Of a stretch of 7,038 bases of DNA, positions 1 to 5,908 are shown in pieces. The notes below the pieces were generated by a model. It ran no database searches and was not told where the DNA came from. It saw only the letters and a program-made list of their open reading frames with translations. The DNA is from WQUF01 sp031549525. GTDB lineage: Bacteria > Bacillota > Clostridia > Clostridiales > Clostridiaceae. The DNA lies in assembly GCA_031549525.1 (NCBI GenBank), contig JAVBPQ010000139.1:1-7038 (forward strand), in the 5' to 3' direction. The position numbers and the translations under genes were made by a program. The stretch's first letter is position 1; the number at the start of each line of letters is the position of its first letter.

Positions 1-981
1 GAAGATACTCTATCATCCTCAAGCTATTATAGACTTTTAGCTAAAGATCCTTCAGGAGAGGACATTTTCAATATTGAACTTACCACTGATGATTCAGGAA
101 ATATAACAAAGAAAGCAGTTAATTTTGATGATGACTTTGAATTTAATACTACAGCAAAAAAGCTATCTGCTTATGCAGATGGTATAAAGATTGGAATGAC
201 TTATGAAGAAGTTAAGGAATTAATGGGAGGAGATGGGCTGCTATTTTTTGCAGAAACAAGACCTCAGCGTCAGTATGATCTAATAGAGCCTAATCCTCTA
301 ATAAAATATGTAAGTTCAATAAGGGAGCCGTCTATAAAATGCTCTAATTTAACAGGAGAGGAAAATGATTATGCAAGCCATATTGAGATTTACGATTGGA
401 AGAGGAGCAATTTTCAAGTAGATGTAAAGTTTGTAGATGGAAAGGTGCAATCCTTTGCAAATAATCATTCATTTGATAAGGATTTTTATGATAATGAATA
501 TTTGAGCAATAATGGAACAGGCACTTTGGCAGCAAGTTTGCAGATCGATGATGAAATAAAGCAAAAAGCTATCTCCTTGACCTCAAATTGTACTACTGAT
601 AGAGAAAAAGCATATGTTCTTTATGATTTTGTAAGCAATTATATTGCTTATGATTATGATATTTTTAGAGGTAATGATTCTAAACTTAAATATCCTGAAG
701 GGTCTTTACCTGGAGCAAATTTTGCTTATTATAGGGGGTCTGGGGTATGCTTTGATTATGCTTGCCTTTATGCTGCAATGATGATGGAAGCTGGAGTTTA
801 TGTAAGGCTTATAGATAATGAAGATAAATCAGATGGAAGCCATATGTGGAATCAATATTATGATATGGATAGCAAAACTTGGATTCCTGTAGATTGCACT
901 TGGAAGTTATATGAATTTTATGAGGATTCTAAGGATATGCATCATAAGCCAAGGGTTATAATGGAATACTCAAATCTATAA
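1..981 (+). CDS. Transglutaminase-like domain protein, 5' end missing
   Basis: The frame is open from the first base, so the gene begins outside the window; 326 codons are visible and the ATG at 196 is internal, with no ribosome binding site. Residues are numbered from base 1. The C-terminal part (about 185-310) is a transglutaminase-like (papain-fold) domain. Cys250 lies in GSGVCFDYA, His281 in GSHMWNQYYD and Asp298 in WIPVDCTW, giving the Cys-His-Asp triad at usual spacing. Upstream, DGIKIGMTYEEVKELMGGDG (about 61-80) followed by a strand pattern ending VDVKFVDGKVQSF resembles BLIP/SmpA-like modules of Gram-positive surface proteins. The segment before it (IELTTDDSGNITKKAV) may be the tail of an earlier repeat. 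No signal peptide can be seen because the N-terminus is absent. Bacterial members act as peptidases or cross-linkers, often outside the cell; the substrate here is unknown. The domain call is firm, the location is inferred. Confidence 0.85.
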   Translation, partial: EDTLSSSSYYRLLAKDPSGEDIFNIELTTDDSGNITKKAVNFDDDFEFNTTAKKLSAYADGIKIGMTYEEVKELMGGDGLLFFAETRPQRQYDLIEPNPLIKYVSSIREPSIKCSNLTGEENDYASHIEIYDWKRSNFQVDVKFVDGKVQSFANNHSFDKDFYDNEYLSNNGTGTLAASLQIDDEIKQKAISLTSNCTTDREKAYVLYDFVSNYIAYDYDIFRGNDSKLKYPEGSLPGANFAYYRGSGVCFDYACLYAAMMMEAGVYVRLIDNEDKSDGSHMWNQYYDMDSKTWIPVDCTWKLYEFYEDSKDMHHKPRVIMEYSNL

Positions 982-989
982 AAAATAGA

Positions 990-1021
990 GGATTTTAGTG
1001 AAGATACTAAGATCCTTTTTT
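990..1021 (+). terminator. Rho-independent terminator of the transglutaminase-like gene
   Basis: A 10-bp stem pairs GGATTTTAGT (990-999) with ACTAAGATCC (1006-1015) around a 6-base loop. All pairs are Watson-Crick except one G-U, and six T residues follow directly (1016-1021). It starts nine bases after the stop codon, so it separates this gene from the operon that follows. Confidence 0.85.
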
Positions 1022-1073
1022 AGTTATAAATTGTCATTGTTTTTACTGCGTTTTGATAAAGGGTAGAAGATAG

Positions 1074-1163
1074 AGAATTTTAATTCTTATATTTGGAAAT
1101 GTAGGGCCTAGTTCTACTGAATTTAAGACTGATGATATTTCAGACTTTGATGATTTAAGATAA
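1074..1163 (+). other. Short open stretch, possible 3' remnant of a lost gene
   Basis: After a stop codon at 1071-1073 one frame stays open for 29 codons to TAA at 1161-1163. It reads RILILIFGNVGPSSTEFK followed by TDDISDFDDLR. The acidic, protein-like tail looks like the C-terminus of a real protein, but the stretch has no ATG, GTG or TTG start in frame and no ribosome binding site. It could be a decayed gene end left by a deletion, or chance. I do not recognise a family. The rest of the spacer between the terminator and the next gene holds only the candidate promoter described separately. Confidence 0.2.
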
Positions 1164-1167
1164 TAAT

Positions 1168-1196
1168 TTGGCACAGGACTTTTAATTATTTAGCAT
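1168..1196 (+). promoter_or_regulatory. Candidate sigma-A promoter for the dehydratase/activase operon
   Basis: TTGGCA (1168-1173) matches the -35 consensus at 5 of 6 positions. It is followed after exactly 17 bases by TAGCAT (1191-1196), a 4 of 6 match to the -10. Transcription would start near 1203, about 35 bases before the ATG at 1238. The same -35 bases also form a good sigma-54 -24 element (TTGGCAC), but the -12 position lacks the required GC. Confidence 0.4.
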
Positions 1197-1226
1197 ATTT
1201 ATGGAAAAATAGCCAATAATATTTAC

Positions 1227-1233
1227 GGGTGAT
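1227..1233 (+). promoter_or_regulatory. Ribosome binding site that decides the start of the first operon gene
   Basis: GGGTGAT matches the 3' half of the extended Shine-Dalgarno sequence (GGAGGTGAT) and lies 4 bases before the ATG at 1238. The longer in-frame alternative, GTG at 1229, overlaps this element and has no ribosome binding site of its own upstream. The ATG at 1238 is therefore preferred, removing three residues from the longest reading. Confidence 0.6.
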
Positions 1234-1237
1234 AATT

Positions 1238-2152
1238 ATGAAAATAGGATTTCCAAGAGCTCTTCTTTACTTTAAATACAAGTATTTATGGGAAACATTT
1301 TTTATAGAATTAGGCTTTGATATAGTTTTAAGCGAAGAGACGAACAAAAAAATTCTCTCAGATGGTGTTAACTTTTCCATAGATGAATGCTGTCTTCCTG
1401 CAAAAATATACATGGGTCATGTTTATTCATTAATAGGTAAATGCGATTATATACTTGTCCCAAGGGTTGAAAGCTTAGGGATTAAGGAGATCGCATGTGT
1501 AAAATTTAATGCTATGTATGATATTGTAAAAAATACATTTAAAGATATAAAGCTTTTAGACTATAACTTAGATGTTTTAAATGGTGAAAGTGAACTAAAA
1601 GGATTCATTAAAATGGGTAGAGTGCTAGGGAAAGGTTATTTTCAGATCTTAATGGCTTATAATAAGGCAAAAAAGATTCAAAGCCTTCAGGAAAAAACAA
1701 TAGCTAAGTCACAAGCTAAAAAGCTCAATGAAAATGGACTTAAGATTTTAATAGTTTCTCATCCATATAATGTTTATGACAAGATGATAGGATACCCAGT
1801 AGTTAACTATGTTAAAAAATTAGAAGGCGTGCCAATATTTGCTGATGCTTGCAATAAAAATCACAGTTTGAAAAATTTTAAAGAAATTTCTTCTTGCATT
1901 TACTGGACATATAATAAGGAGCTTTTAGAAGCTATTGGAACTTATATGGATAAAGTTCAAGGAATAATCTTAATAACTGCATTTCCTTGCGGAACTGATT
2001 CATTGGTAAATGAACTTATTATTAGAAAAATTAAGAGTGTTCCTATAATAAATATAGTAATAGATGAGCTTCAAAGCGAGACAGGGCTTCTTACTAGAGT
2101 TGAAAGTTTCATGGATATTATAAAAGAAAGAGAGGAAGCTATAAATGCCTAA
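1238..2152 (+). CDS. 2-hydroxyacyl-CoA dehydratase superfamily protein, COG3580/DUF2229-like
   Basis: The 304-residue protein begins MKIGFPRALLYFKYKYLW, the typical opening of the COG3580/DUF2229 family that is usually named 'acyl-CoA dehydratase activase-related'. Family landmarks include ETNKKIL (34-40), DECCLPAK (49-56), the VPRVES/CVKF region (Cys87) and AFPCGTDSL (Cys251). Three cysteine sites (51 or 52, 87, 251) sit where the superfamily carries iron-sulfur ligands. The C-terminal segment ends in ELQSETGLLTRVESFMDII, matched by a very similar segment in the next gene product, so the two are distant paralogues and may form a heterodimer. No signal peptide or membrane segment is seen, so it is probably cytoplasmic. 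The start at 1238 follows the ribosome binding site; a GTG at 1229 is the alternative. The 3' end overlaps the next gene by 8 bases, implying coupled translation. The biochemical role of this family is unsettled, and the substrate cannot be read from the sequence. Confidence 0.88.
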   Translation: MKIGFPRALLYFKYKYLWETFFIELGFDIVLSEETNKKILSDGVNFSIDECCLPAKIYMGHVYSLIGKCDYILVPRVESLGIKEIACVKFNAMYDIVKNTFKDIKLLDYNLDVLNGESELKGFIKMGRVLGKGYFQILMAYNKAKKIQSLQEKTIAKSQAKKLNENGLKILIVSHPYNVYDKMIGYPVVNYVKKLEGVPIFADACNKNHSLKNFKEISSCIYWTYNKELLEAIGTYMDKVQGIILITAFPCGTDSLVNELIIRKIKSVPIINIVIDELQSETGLLTRVESFMDIIKEREEAINA

Positions 2153-3233
2153 GACCATAAGCTTTCCTCATTTAGGAAATTATCATGTACCTATAGAGTT
2201 TCTTTTAAAATCTCTATTTAATGATTATAAAATACAGCCAGCGCCGCCAATTACAAAAAGAACTCTTGAAATTGGCAGCAAATATAGCCCAGATTTTGTA
2301 TGTGTTCCATTTAAATATAACTTAGGAAATTATATTGAATCTTTAGAAAATGGAGCAAATATCTTAATACAGGCAGGAGGGGGATGTAGATATGGATATT
2401 ATGGAGAGATTCAAGAGAGGATTTTAAGAGATTTAGGATATGATTTTGAATTTATCTGCCTCTTAAGCCAGGATATAAATCCTCTTTCTGTCTATAAGAT
2501 GTGCAAAAATATGGGATGCAAGCTTTCTATATATAGATTTGCATATATGTTTAAACTTGTCATAAAAATGATAGAAATAATGGATAACATAGAGAAATTC
2601 ATAAGGGAAAACATTGGGTTTGAAATAGAAAAGGGGAGTTTTGAGAAGGCTCATAAAAATTTTTTAAATGAATTAAAAAATATCACAGGCTTTCAGTCTT
2701 TAAATGATTTATATTTAAGGTATGATAAGAATTTTAGAGATATAAAAATTTATAAGCCCAAAGATTGCTTAAAAGTAGGTCTTGTGGGAGAATTGTACAC
2801 TCTCATGGAGCCTTTTAGCAATTTTTTTATTGAAAAGGAGCTTGCTAAATACAATATAGCGATAACAAGATTTACTACAGTCACTTTTTTGATGTTTGAA
2901 AAATCAAAGCTTCATAAAAAAATATTAGAGGATGCAGGAGGTTACTTAAAGTATTCTATTGGTGCAGATGGTGCAAGCAGCATAGCAAATACCAGGATGT
3001 TAGCTGAAGCTTGCTATGATGGAATCATACATGTTAAGCCATTTGGTTGTACCCCAGAAGTAAATGCCATGCCTATTTTGCAGAATATTGGAAAAGATTA
3101 TAAGATACCTATATTATATTTTAGCTTTGACTCTCAAACTGCAGAGACAGGAATAAAAACCAGATTGGAAGCTTTTAATGATATGCTTATTATGCGGAGT
3201 GAAGGCAAATATATTAAAGATGGTATTTTATAA
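2145..3233 (+). CDS. 2-hydroxyacyl-CoA dehydratase superfamily protein, COG3581-like
   Basis: A 362-residue protein opening KTISFPHLGNYHVPIEFLL, with PPITKRTLEIGSKYSPDFVC (34-53), an AGGGCRYGYYGEIQ motif (77-90) and KPFGCTPEVNAMPIL (298-312). This is the signature series of the COG3581 family. Cys53, Cys81 and Cys302 are the likely iron-sulfur ligands, and the tail (FSFDSQTAETGIKTRLEAF) mirrors the end of the preceding gene product. Residues of about 140-200 form a charged, probably helical insertion. Its ATG lies inside the end of the upstream gene (8-base overlap), with AGAGGAAG at 2131-2138 as ribosome binding site 6 bases away. The next gene starts 26 bases downstream. With the upstream protein it plausibly forms the cluster-carrying acceptor that the activase reduces. 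This role is inferred from the superfamily, and no substrate is known. Confidence 0.88.
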   Translation: MPKTISFPHLGNYHVPIEFLLKSLFNDYKIQPAPPITKRTLEIGSKYSPDFVCVPFKYNLGNYIESLENGANILIQAGGGCRYGYYGEIQERILRDLGYDFEFICLLSQDINPLSVYKMCKNMGCKLSIYRFAYMFKLVIKMIEIMDNIEKFIRENIGFEIEKGSFEKAHKNFLNELKNITGFQSLNDLYLRYDKNFRDIKIYKPKDCLKVGLVGELYTLMEPFSNFFIEKELAKYNIAITRFTTVTFLMFEKSKLHKKILEDAGGYLKYSIGADGASSIANTRMLAEACYDGIIHVKPFGCTPEVNAMPILQNIGKDYKIPILYFSFDSQTAETGIKTRLEAFNDMLIMRSEGKYIKDGIL

Positions 3234-3259
3234 ATCATTGATAAAGGACGGAAAGATTC

Positions 3260-4210
3260 ATGAATATTGGATATTTAGGTGTAGATATTGGCTCTATTTC
3301 TACAAAAGGGGTTATCATAGATGAAGAAGGAAAGATCATTGCAAAAAAATATCTCTTCACTGAAGGCAATCCTATTCAAGCTGTAAAGAATGTTGTAAGA
3401 TCTCTTAAGGAGCAGGTTTATAAAAAAAATATTATTGTAAAATCTGTGGGAACTACAGGTTCAGCGAGAAAACTTATAGGATCTATGTTAGAGGCAAATG
3501 TGATAAAAAATGAGATCACAGCTCATGCTATAGGCACTTTATCTATATTTCCTGATGTTAGGACTATATTTGAAATTGGCGGTCAAGATTCCAAGATAAT
3601 TTTAATAGAAAATAAAATCGTGGTGGATTACGCTATGAATACCCTATGTGCAGCAGGAACAGGTTCTTTTTTAGGTTCTCAAGCAAAGAGGTTAGGGCTT
3701 TTAGTAGAGGATTTTGGAGATCTAGCTTTAAGATCAAATAACCCCACTAAGATAGCTGCAAGGTGTACTGTCTTTGCAGAATCAGATTTAGTACATAAGA
3801 TTCAAATAGGGCATAAGAGAGAGGATATAGTTGCAGGTCTTTGCATGGCAGTGGTAAATAACTATTTAAATAATGTAGGAAAAGGAAAAAATATAAAACC
3901 TCCTATTGTATTTCAAGGCGGAGTTAGCAAAAATATTGGTGTTATAAGAGCTTTTGAAATAGAGACAAAAGAAAAAATATATGTGGATAAAAACGGTCAT
4001 TTAATGGGAGCTTTGGGAGTTGCAATACTTTCAAAGAAAGCTAAGGATAGAAAAGATTTTGATTTTGATATTCAAGATATAAACTTTAATACGAGAGGAT
4101 CAGAATGTGAAAAATGCGCCAATCATTGTGAAATTGTAAGCTTTTATAAGGGCGAAAAGCTCATAGATGCATGGGGAAATAGATGTGAAAAGGGTGCTAA
4201 AGTAATATAA
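3260..4210 (+). CDS. ATP-dependent acyl-CoA dehydratase activase (BadF/BadG/BcrA/HgdC family)
   Basis: A 316-residue protein of the sugar kinase/HSP70/actin-fold ATPase superfamily. Phosphate-1 motif DIGSISTK (9-16), phosphate-2 motif IGGQDSK (106-112) and the adenosine-side motif GGVSKN (220-225) are all present. Cys130 (NTLCAAGTGSF) and Cys169 (AARCTVFAESD) are the two residues that in HgdC hold one [4Fe-4S] cluster between two identical subunits; their 39-residue spacing matches HgdC. Family members use ATP hydrolysis to push one electron at very low potential onto a partner protein. Beyond the usual end (about residue 260) is an extra tail with CEKCANHC (Cys283, 286, 290) and GNRCEKG (Cys309), which could bind a second cluster or zinc. 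I recall a similar tail in the large fused activases. The ribosome binding site is AAAGGA at 3243-3248. The partner is very probably the two preceding gene products. Confidence 0.92.
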   Translation: MNIGYLGVDIGSISTKGVIIDEEGKIIAKKYLFTEGNPIQAVKNVVRSLKEQVYKKNIIVKSVGTTGSARKLIGSMLEANVIKNEITAHAIGTLSIFPDVRTIFEIGGQDSKIILIENKIVVDYAMNTLCAAGTGSFLGSQAKRLGLLVEDFGDLALRSNNPTKIAARCTVFAESDLVHKIQIGHKREDIVAGLCMAVVNNYLNNVGKGKNIKPPIVFQGGVSKNIGVIRAFEIETKEKIYVDKNGHLMGALGVAILSKKAKDRKDFDFDIQDINFNTRGSECEKCANHCEIVSFYKGEKLIDAWGNRCEKGAKVI

Positions 4211-4293
4211 AAAGACACATGAAAGGAAGATAGATGGATAGAGTTCACTGGATTTAAAGTAAACGAATAGATTTTTCTATAATTTTTAATATT

Positions 4294-4340
4294 AAAAAGC
4301 ATCCCTAACACTTTTAAAGTTATAAATGAGATGCTTTTTT
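4294..4340. terminator. Bidirectional terminator between the activase operon and xpt
   Basis: AAAAAGCATC (4294-4303) pairs perfectly over 10 bp with GATGCTTTTT (4330-4339), around a 26-base loop that can itself pair weakly. The stem's A-run and T-run give a U-tract on both strands, so it can end the plus-strand activase operon (stop at 4210) and the minus-strand xpt gene (stop at 4362). The preceding spacer (4211-4293) shows no gene. Confidence 0.8.
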
Positions 4341-4361
4341 ATATTGTTAATTTTAGTTAGG

Positions 4362-4934
4362 TTATTCTAAGAATTCTACTTTTTCTCCTTCTAAGCTTTT
4401 TATTCTGGCTAAGGATTCAACTTTAATATTTCTATCTTCTAACATTTTTCTTCCTTCTTGGAATGATTTTTCAATTACAATCCCAACTCCTACAAGGGTT
4501 GCTTCTGACATTTCTACTATATTAACAAGTCCTATGGATGCAAGACCATTTGCTAAAAAATCATCAATTATTAGAATGCTTTCATTCTTATTAAAAAATT
4601 TTCTACCAACTCTCATTATGTACTCTCTCTTTTTAGTATAAGAATAAACTGACACTTCATAATTGTCATTATCCATATTTATGCTATCATATTTTTTTGC
4701 GATTATCATTGGAACGTTAAAGTGTTGAGCAGTAATTGCAGCAATTGCAATTCCTGAGGCTTCCGCTGTGAGTATTTTTGTTACTTTTTCGTTGCTAAAG
4801 CGCTTCTTGAATTCTTTTCCTATTTCATCTAAAAGGGCTATATCCACCTGGGCATTTAAAAAAGTATCCACTTTTAAAATACTATTACCTATACAGTATC
4901 CATCAGAAATGATTTTATTTTTTAATAAGTCCAT
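4362..4934 (-). CDS. xpt: Xanthine phosphoribosyltransferase
   Basis: A 190-residue cytoplasmic enzyme that converts xanthine and PRPP to XMP and diphosphate, for purine salvage. It is co-linear and about equal in length with Bacillus subtilis Xpt as I remember it. Landmarks are KVDTFLNAQVD (21-31), EASGI (58-62), SVYSYTK (95-101), the PRPP-binding loop ILIIDDFLANG (120-130) with its two acidic residues, IEKSFQEGR (154-162) and SLARIKSLE (174-182). The start is fixed by AGGGGGA on the minus strand (4939-4945), just upstream of the ATG. It is transcribed away from the racemase gene and converges on the activase operon. In Bacillus this gene sits with pbuX behind a guanine riboswitch; neither is seen here. 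XMP is the substrate of GuaA, encoded about 1 kb away on the other strand. Confidence 0.96.
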   Translation of the reverse strand: MDLLKNKIISDGYCIGNSILKVDTFLNAQVDIALLDEIGKEFKKRFSNEKVTKILTAEASGIAIAAITAQHFNVPMIIAKKYDSINMDNDNYEVSVYSYTKKREYIMRVGRKFFNKNESILIIDDFLANGLASIGLVNIVEMSEATLVGVGIVIEKSFQEGRKMLEDRNIKVESLARIKSLEGEKVEFLE

Positions 4935-4983
4935 CTTTTCCCCCTATTAAAATTATTTTATTAATTTTATAATTTACTGTTTA

Positions 4984-5012
4984 ATTTTATACTATTTTCT
5001 TGAGATTTTCAA
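4984..5012 (-). promoter_or_regulatory. Sigma-A promoter of xpt
   Basis: Read on the minus strand, TTGAAA (5012-5007) and TAAAAT (4989-4984) are separated by exactly 17 bases, each matching consensus at 5 of 6 positions. Transcription would start near 4977, leaving a leader of roughly 43 bases before the xpt start codon. That is too short to hold a purine riboswitch aptamer plus a switching hairpin. Confidence 0.6.
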
Positions 5013-5018
5013 TTTTTT

Positions 5019-5046
5019 ATGGTAATTACATTTATATTATCACCAT
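5019..5046. promoter_or_regulatory. Imperfect inverted repeat in the divergent spacer, possible operator
   Basis: ATGGT (5019-5023) and ACCAT (5042-5046) form short inverted arms. Pairing extends to AAT/ATT on the inner side if three bases are bulged. The element lies just upstream of the xpt -35 and between the two divergent genes, where a repressor or activator could act on both. The arms are short and the region is very AT-rich, so chance is a serious alternative. It does not resemble the Bacillus PurR box. Confidence 0.15.
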
Positions 5047-5073
5047 TGTTTCTAAAATATATATGAAATGTTT

Positions 5074-5082
5074 TGTTAAAAT
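5074..5082 (+). promoter_or_regulatory. Candidate extended -10 promoter for the racemase gene
   Basis: TGTTAAAAT fits an extended -10 (TG, one base, then a 5 of 6 match to TATAAT). No good -35 lies 16-18 bases upstream. Transcription would start near 5089, giving a leader of about 27 bases that includes the strong AGGAGGT ribosome binding site at 5103-5109. Other TATA-like words in this AT-rich spacer cannot be excluded. Confidence 0.3.
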
Positions 5083-5115
5083 ATTTTTAATAAATTAAAA
5101 TTAGGAGGTATTTCT

Positions 5116-5829
5116 GTGAAAATCATTGGTCTAATTGGTGGCATGAGCTGGGAGAGCTCTGCAATATATTATCAGGTTATTAATAAAGTTATTAGGGAAT
5201 CTTTAGGAGGGCTGCATTCTGCTAAATGTATCTTGTACAGCGTAGATTTTAAGGAAATTGAAGAATATCAATCTTCATCTAATTGGGCAAAGAGTGCAGA
5301 TGTTTTATCATATGCTGCACAAAAATTAGAGAATGCTGGTGCTGACTTTATAATAATATGTACAAATACAATGCATAAGGTTTATAATAAAGTTCAAAAT
5401 AGTATCAACATCCCAATTCTTCATATTGCAGATCTTACGGCTTATGAGCTTATAAAAAAGGGCATAAAAAAAGTGGGCTTAATAGGCACAAAATATACCA
5501 TGGAGCAGGATTTTTATAAGTCAAAACTAGTTGAAAAAGGCATAGAAGTTGTAATTCCAAACTATGAAGATAGGACGTATATAAATGAAACTATATATAA
5601 TGAACTTTGTTTAGGAATTGTATCAGAAGAATCAAAAAAGGTATTTTTAGATATCATCAATAAGCTTAAGAATAGTGGTGCCAAAGCTATAATACTTGGA
5701 TGCACTGAAATTGGACTTCTTATTAAACAGGAGGATATAAACATACCAATTTTCGATACAACTATAATTCATGCTGAAAAGGCAGCACTATATTCAATAG
5801 ATAGAGAGCTTATCGTTGAAGATATGTAG
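5116..5829 (+). CDS. Aspartate/glutamate racemase family protein (amino-acid racemase)
   Basis: A 237-residue protein of the PLP-independent Asp/Glu racemase family, close in length and motifs to aspartate racemases and to broad-specificity E. coli YgeA. It opens with KIIGLIGGMSWESSAIYY. The two catalytic thiols that act as acid and base are Cys82 in CTNTMHK and Cys196 in LGCTEIGLL, so both active-site cysteines are intact. Members interconvert L- and D-amino acids in the cytoplasm; which amino acid this one uses cannot be told from sequence. The start is a GTG, chosen because AGGAGGT (5103-5109) lies 6 bases upstream. It is divergent from xpt and followed by guaA after 79 bases. That spacer has its own -10-like box but no convincing terminator, so read-through into guaA is possible. 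Confidence 0.9.
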   Translation: MKIIGLIGGMSWESSAIYYQVINKVIRESLGGLHSAKCILYSVDFKEIEEYQSSSNWAKSADVLSYAAQKLENAGADFIIICTNTMHKVYNKVQNSINIPILHIADLTAYELIKKGIKKVGLIGTKYTMEQDFYKSKLVEKGIEVVIPNYEDRTYINETIYNELCLGIVSEESKKVFLDIINKLKNSGAKAIILGCTEIGLLIKQEDINIPIFDTTIIHAEKAALYSIDRELIVEDM

Positions 5830-5858
5830 AAAAATTATATGTAAATATTAAATACTTA

Positions 5859-5867
5859 TGATATAAT
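5859..5867 (+). promoter_or_regulatory. Extended -10 promoter of guaA
   Basis: TGATATAAT is a perfect extended -10 (TG, one base, TATAAT at 5862-5867). The -35 region has no good match, which extended -10 promoters tolerate. The start of transcription would be near 5874, a leader of about 35 bases before the guaA ATG. No guanine riboswitch fits in a leader of that length. Confidence 0.45.
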
Positions 5868-5908
5868 TATTTTTGTTTATTATACATTTTGAAAGGACGG
5901 AATGATTA

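Noticed and set aside
344..535. Minus-strand open frame of 63 codons
   Set aside because: It lies fully inside the transglutaminase-like coding region, has no recognisable domain and is best explained as antisense shadow.
2463..2654. Minus-strand open frame of 63 codons
   Set aside because: It lies inside the COG3581-like gene, is composed of residues expected from antisense AT-rich codons and has no family resemblance.
4768..4950. Plus-strand open frame of 60 codons opposite xpt
   Set aside because: It is antisense to a strongly supported xpt gene, including its ribosome binding site, and has no recognisable motif.
5562..5744. Minus-strand open frame of 60 codons
   Set aside because: It is antisense to the racemase-family gene and lacks any domain.
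5833..5868. Hairpin AATTATAT / ATATAATT followed by a T-rich run after the racemase gene, as a terminator
   Set aside because: The 8-bp stem is purely A-T with a 20-base loop and overlaps the likely guaA -10 box; it would be too unstable to call.
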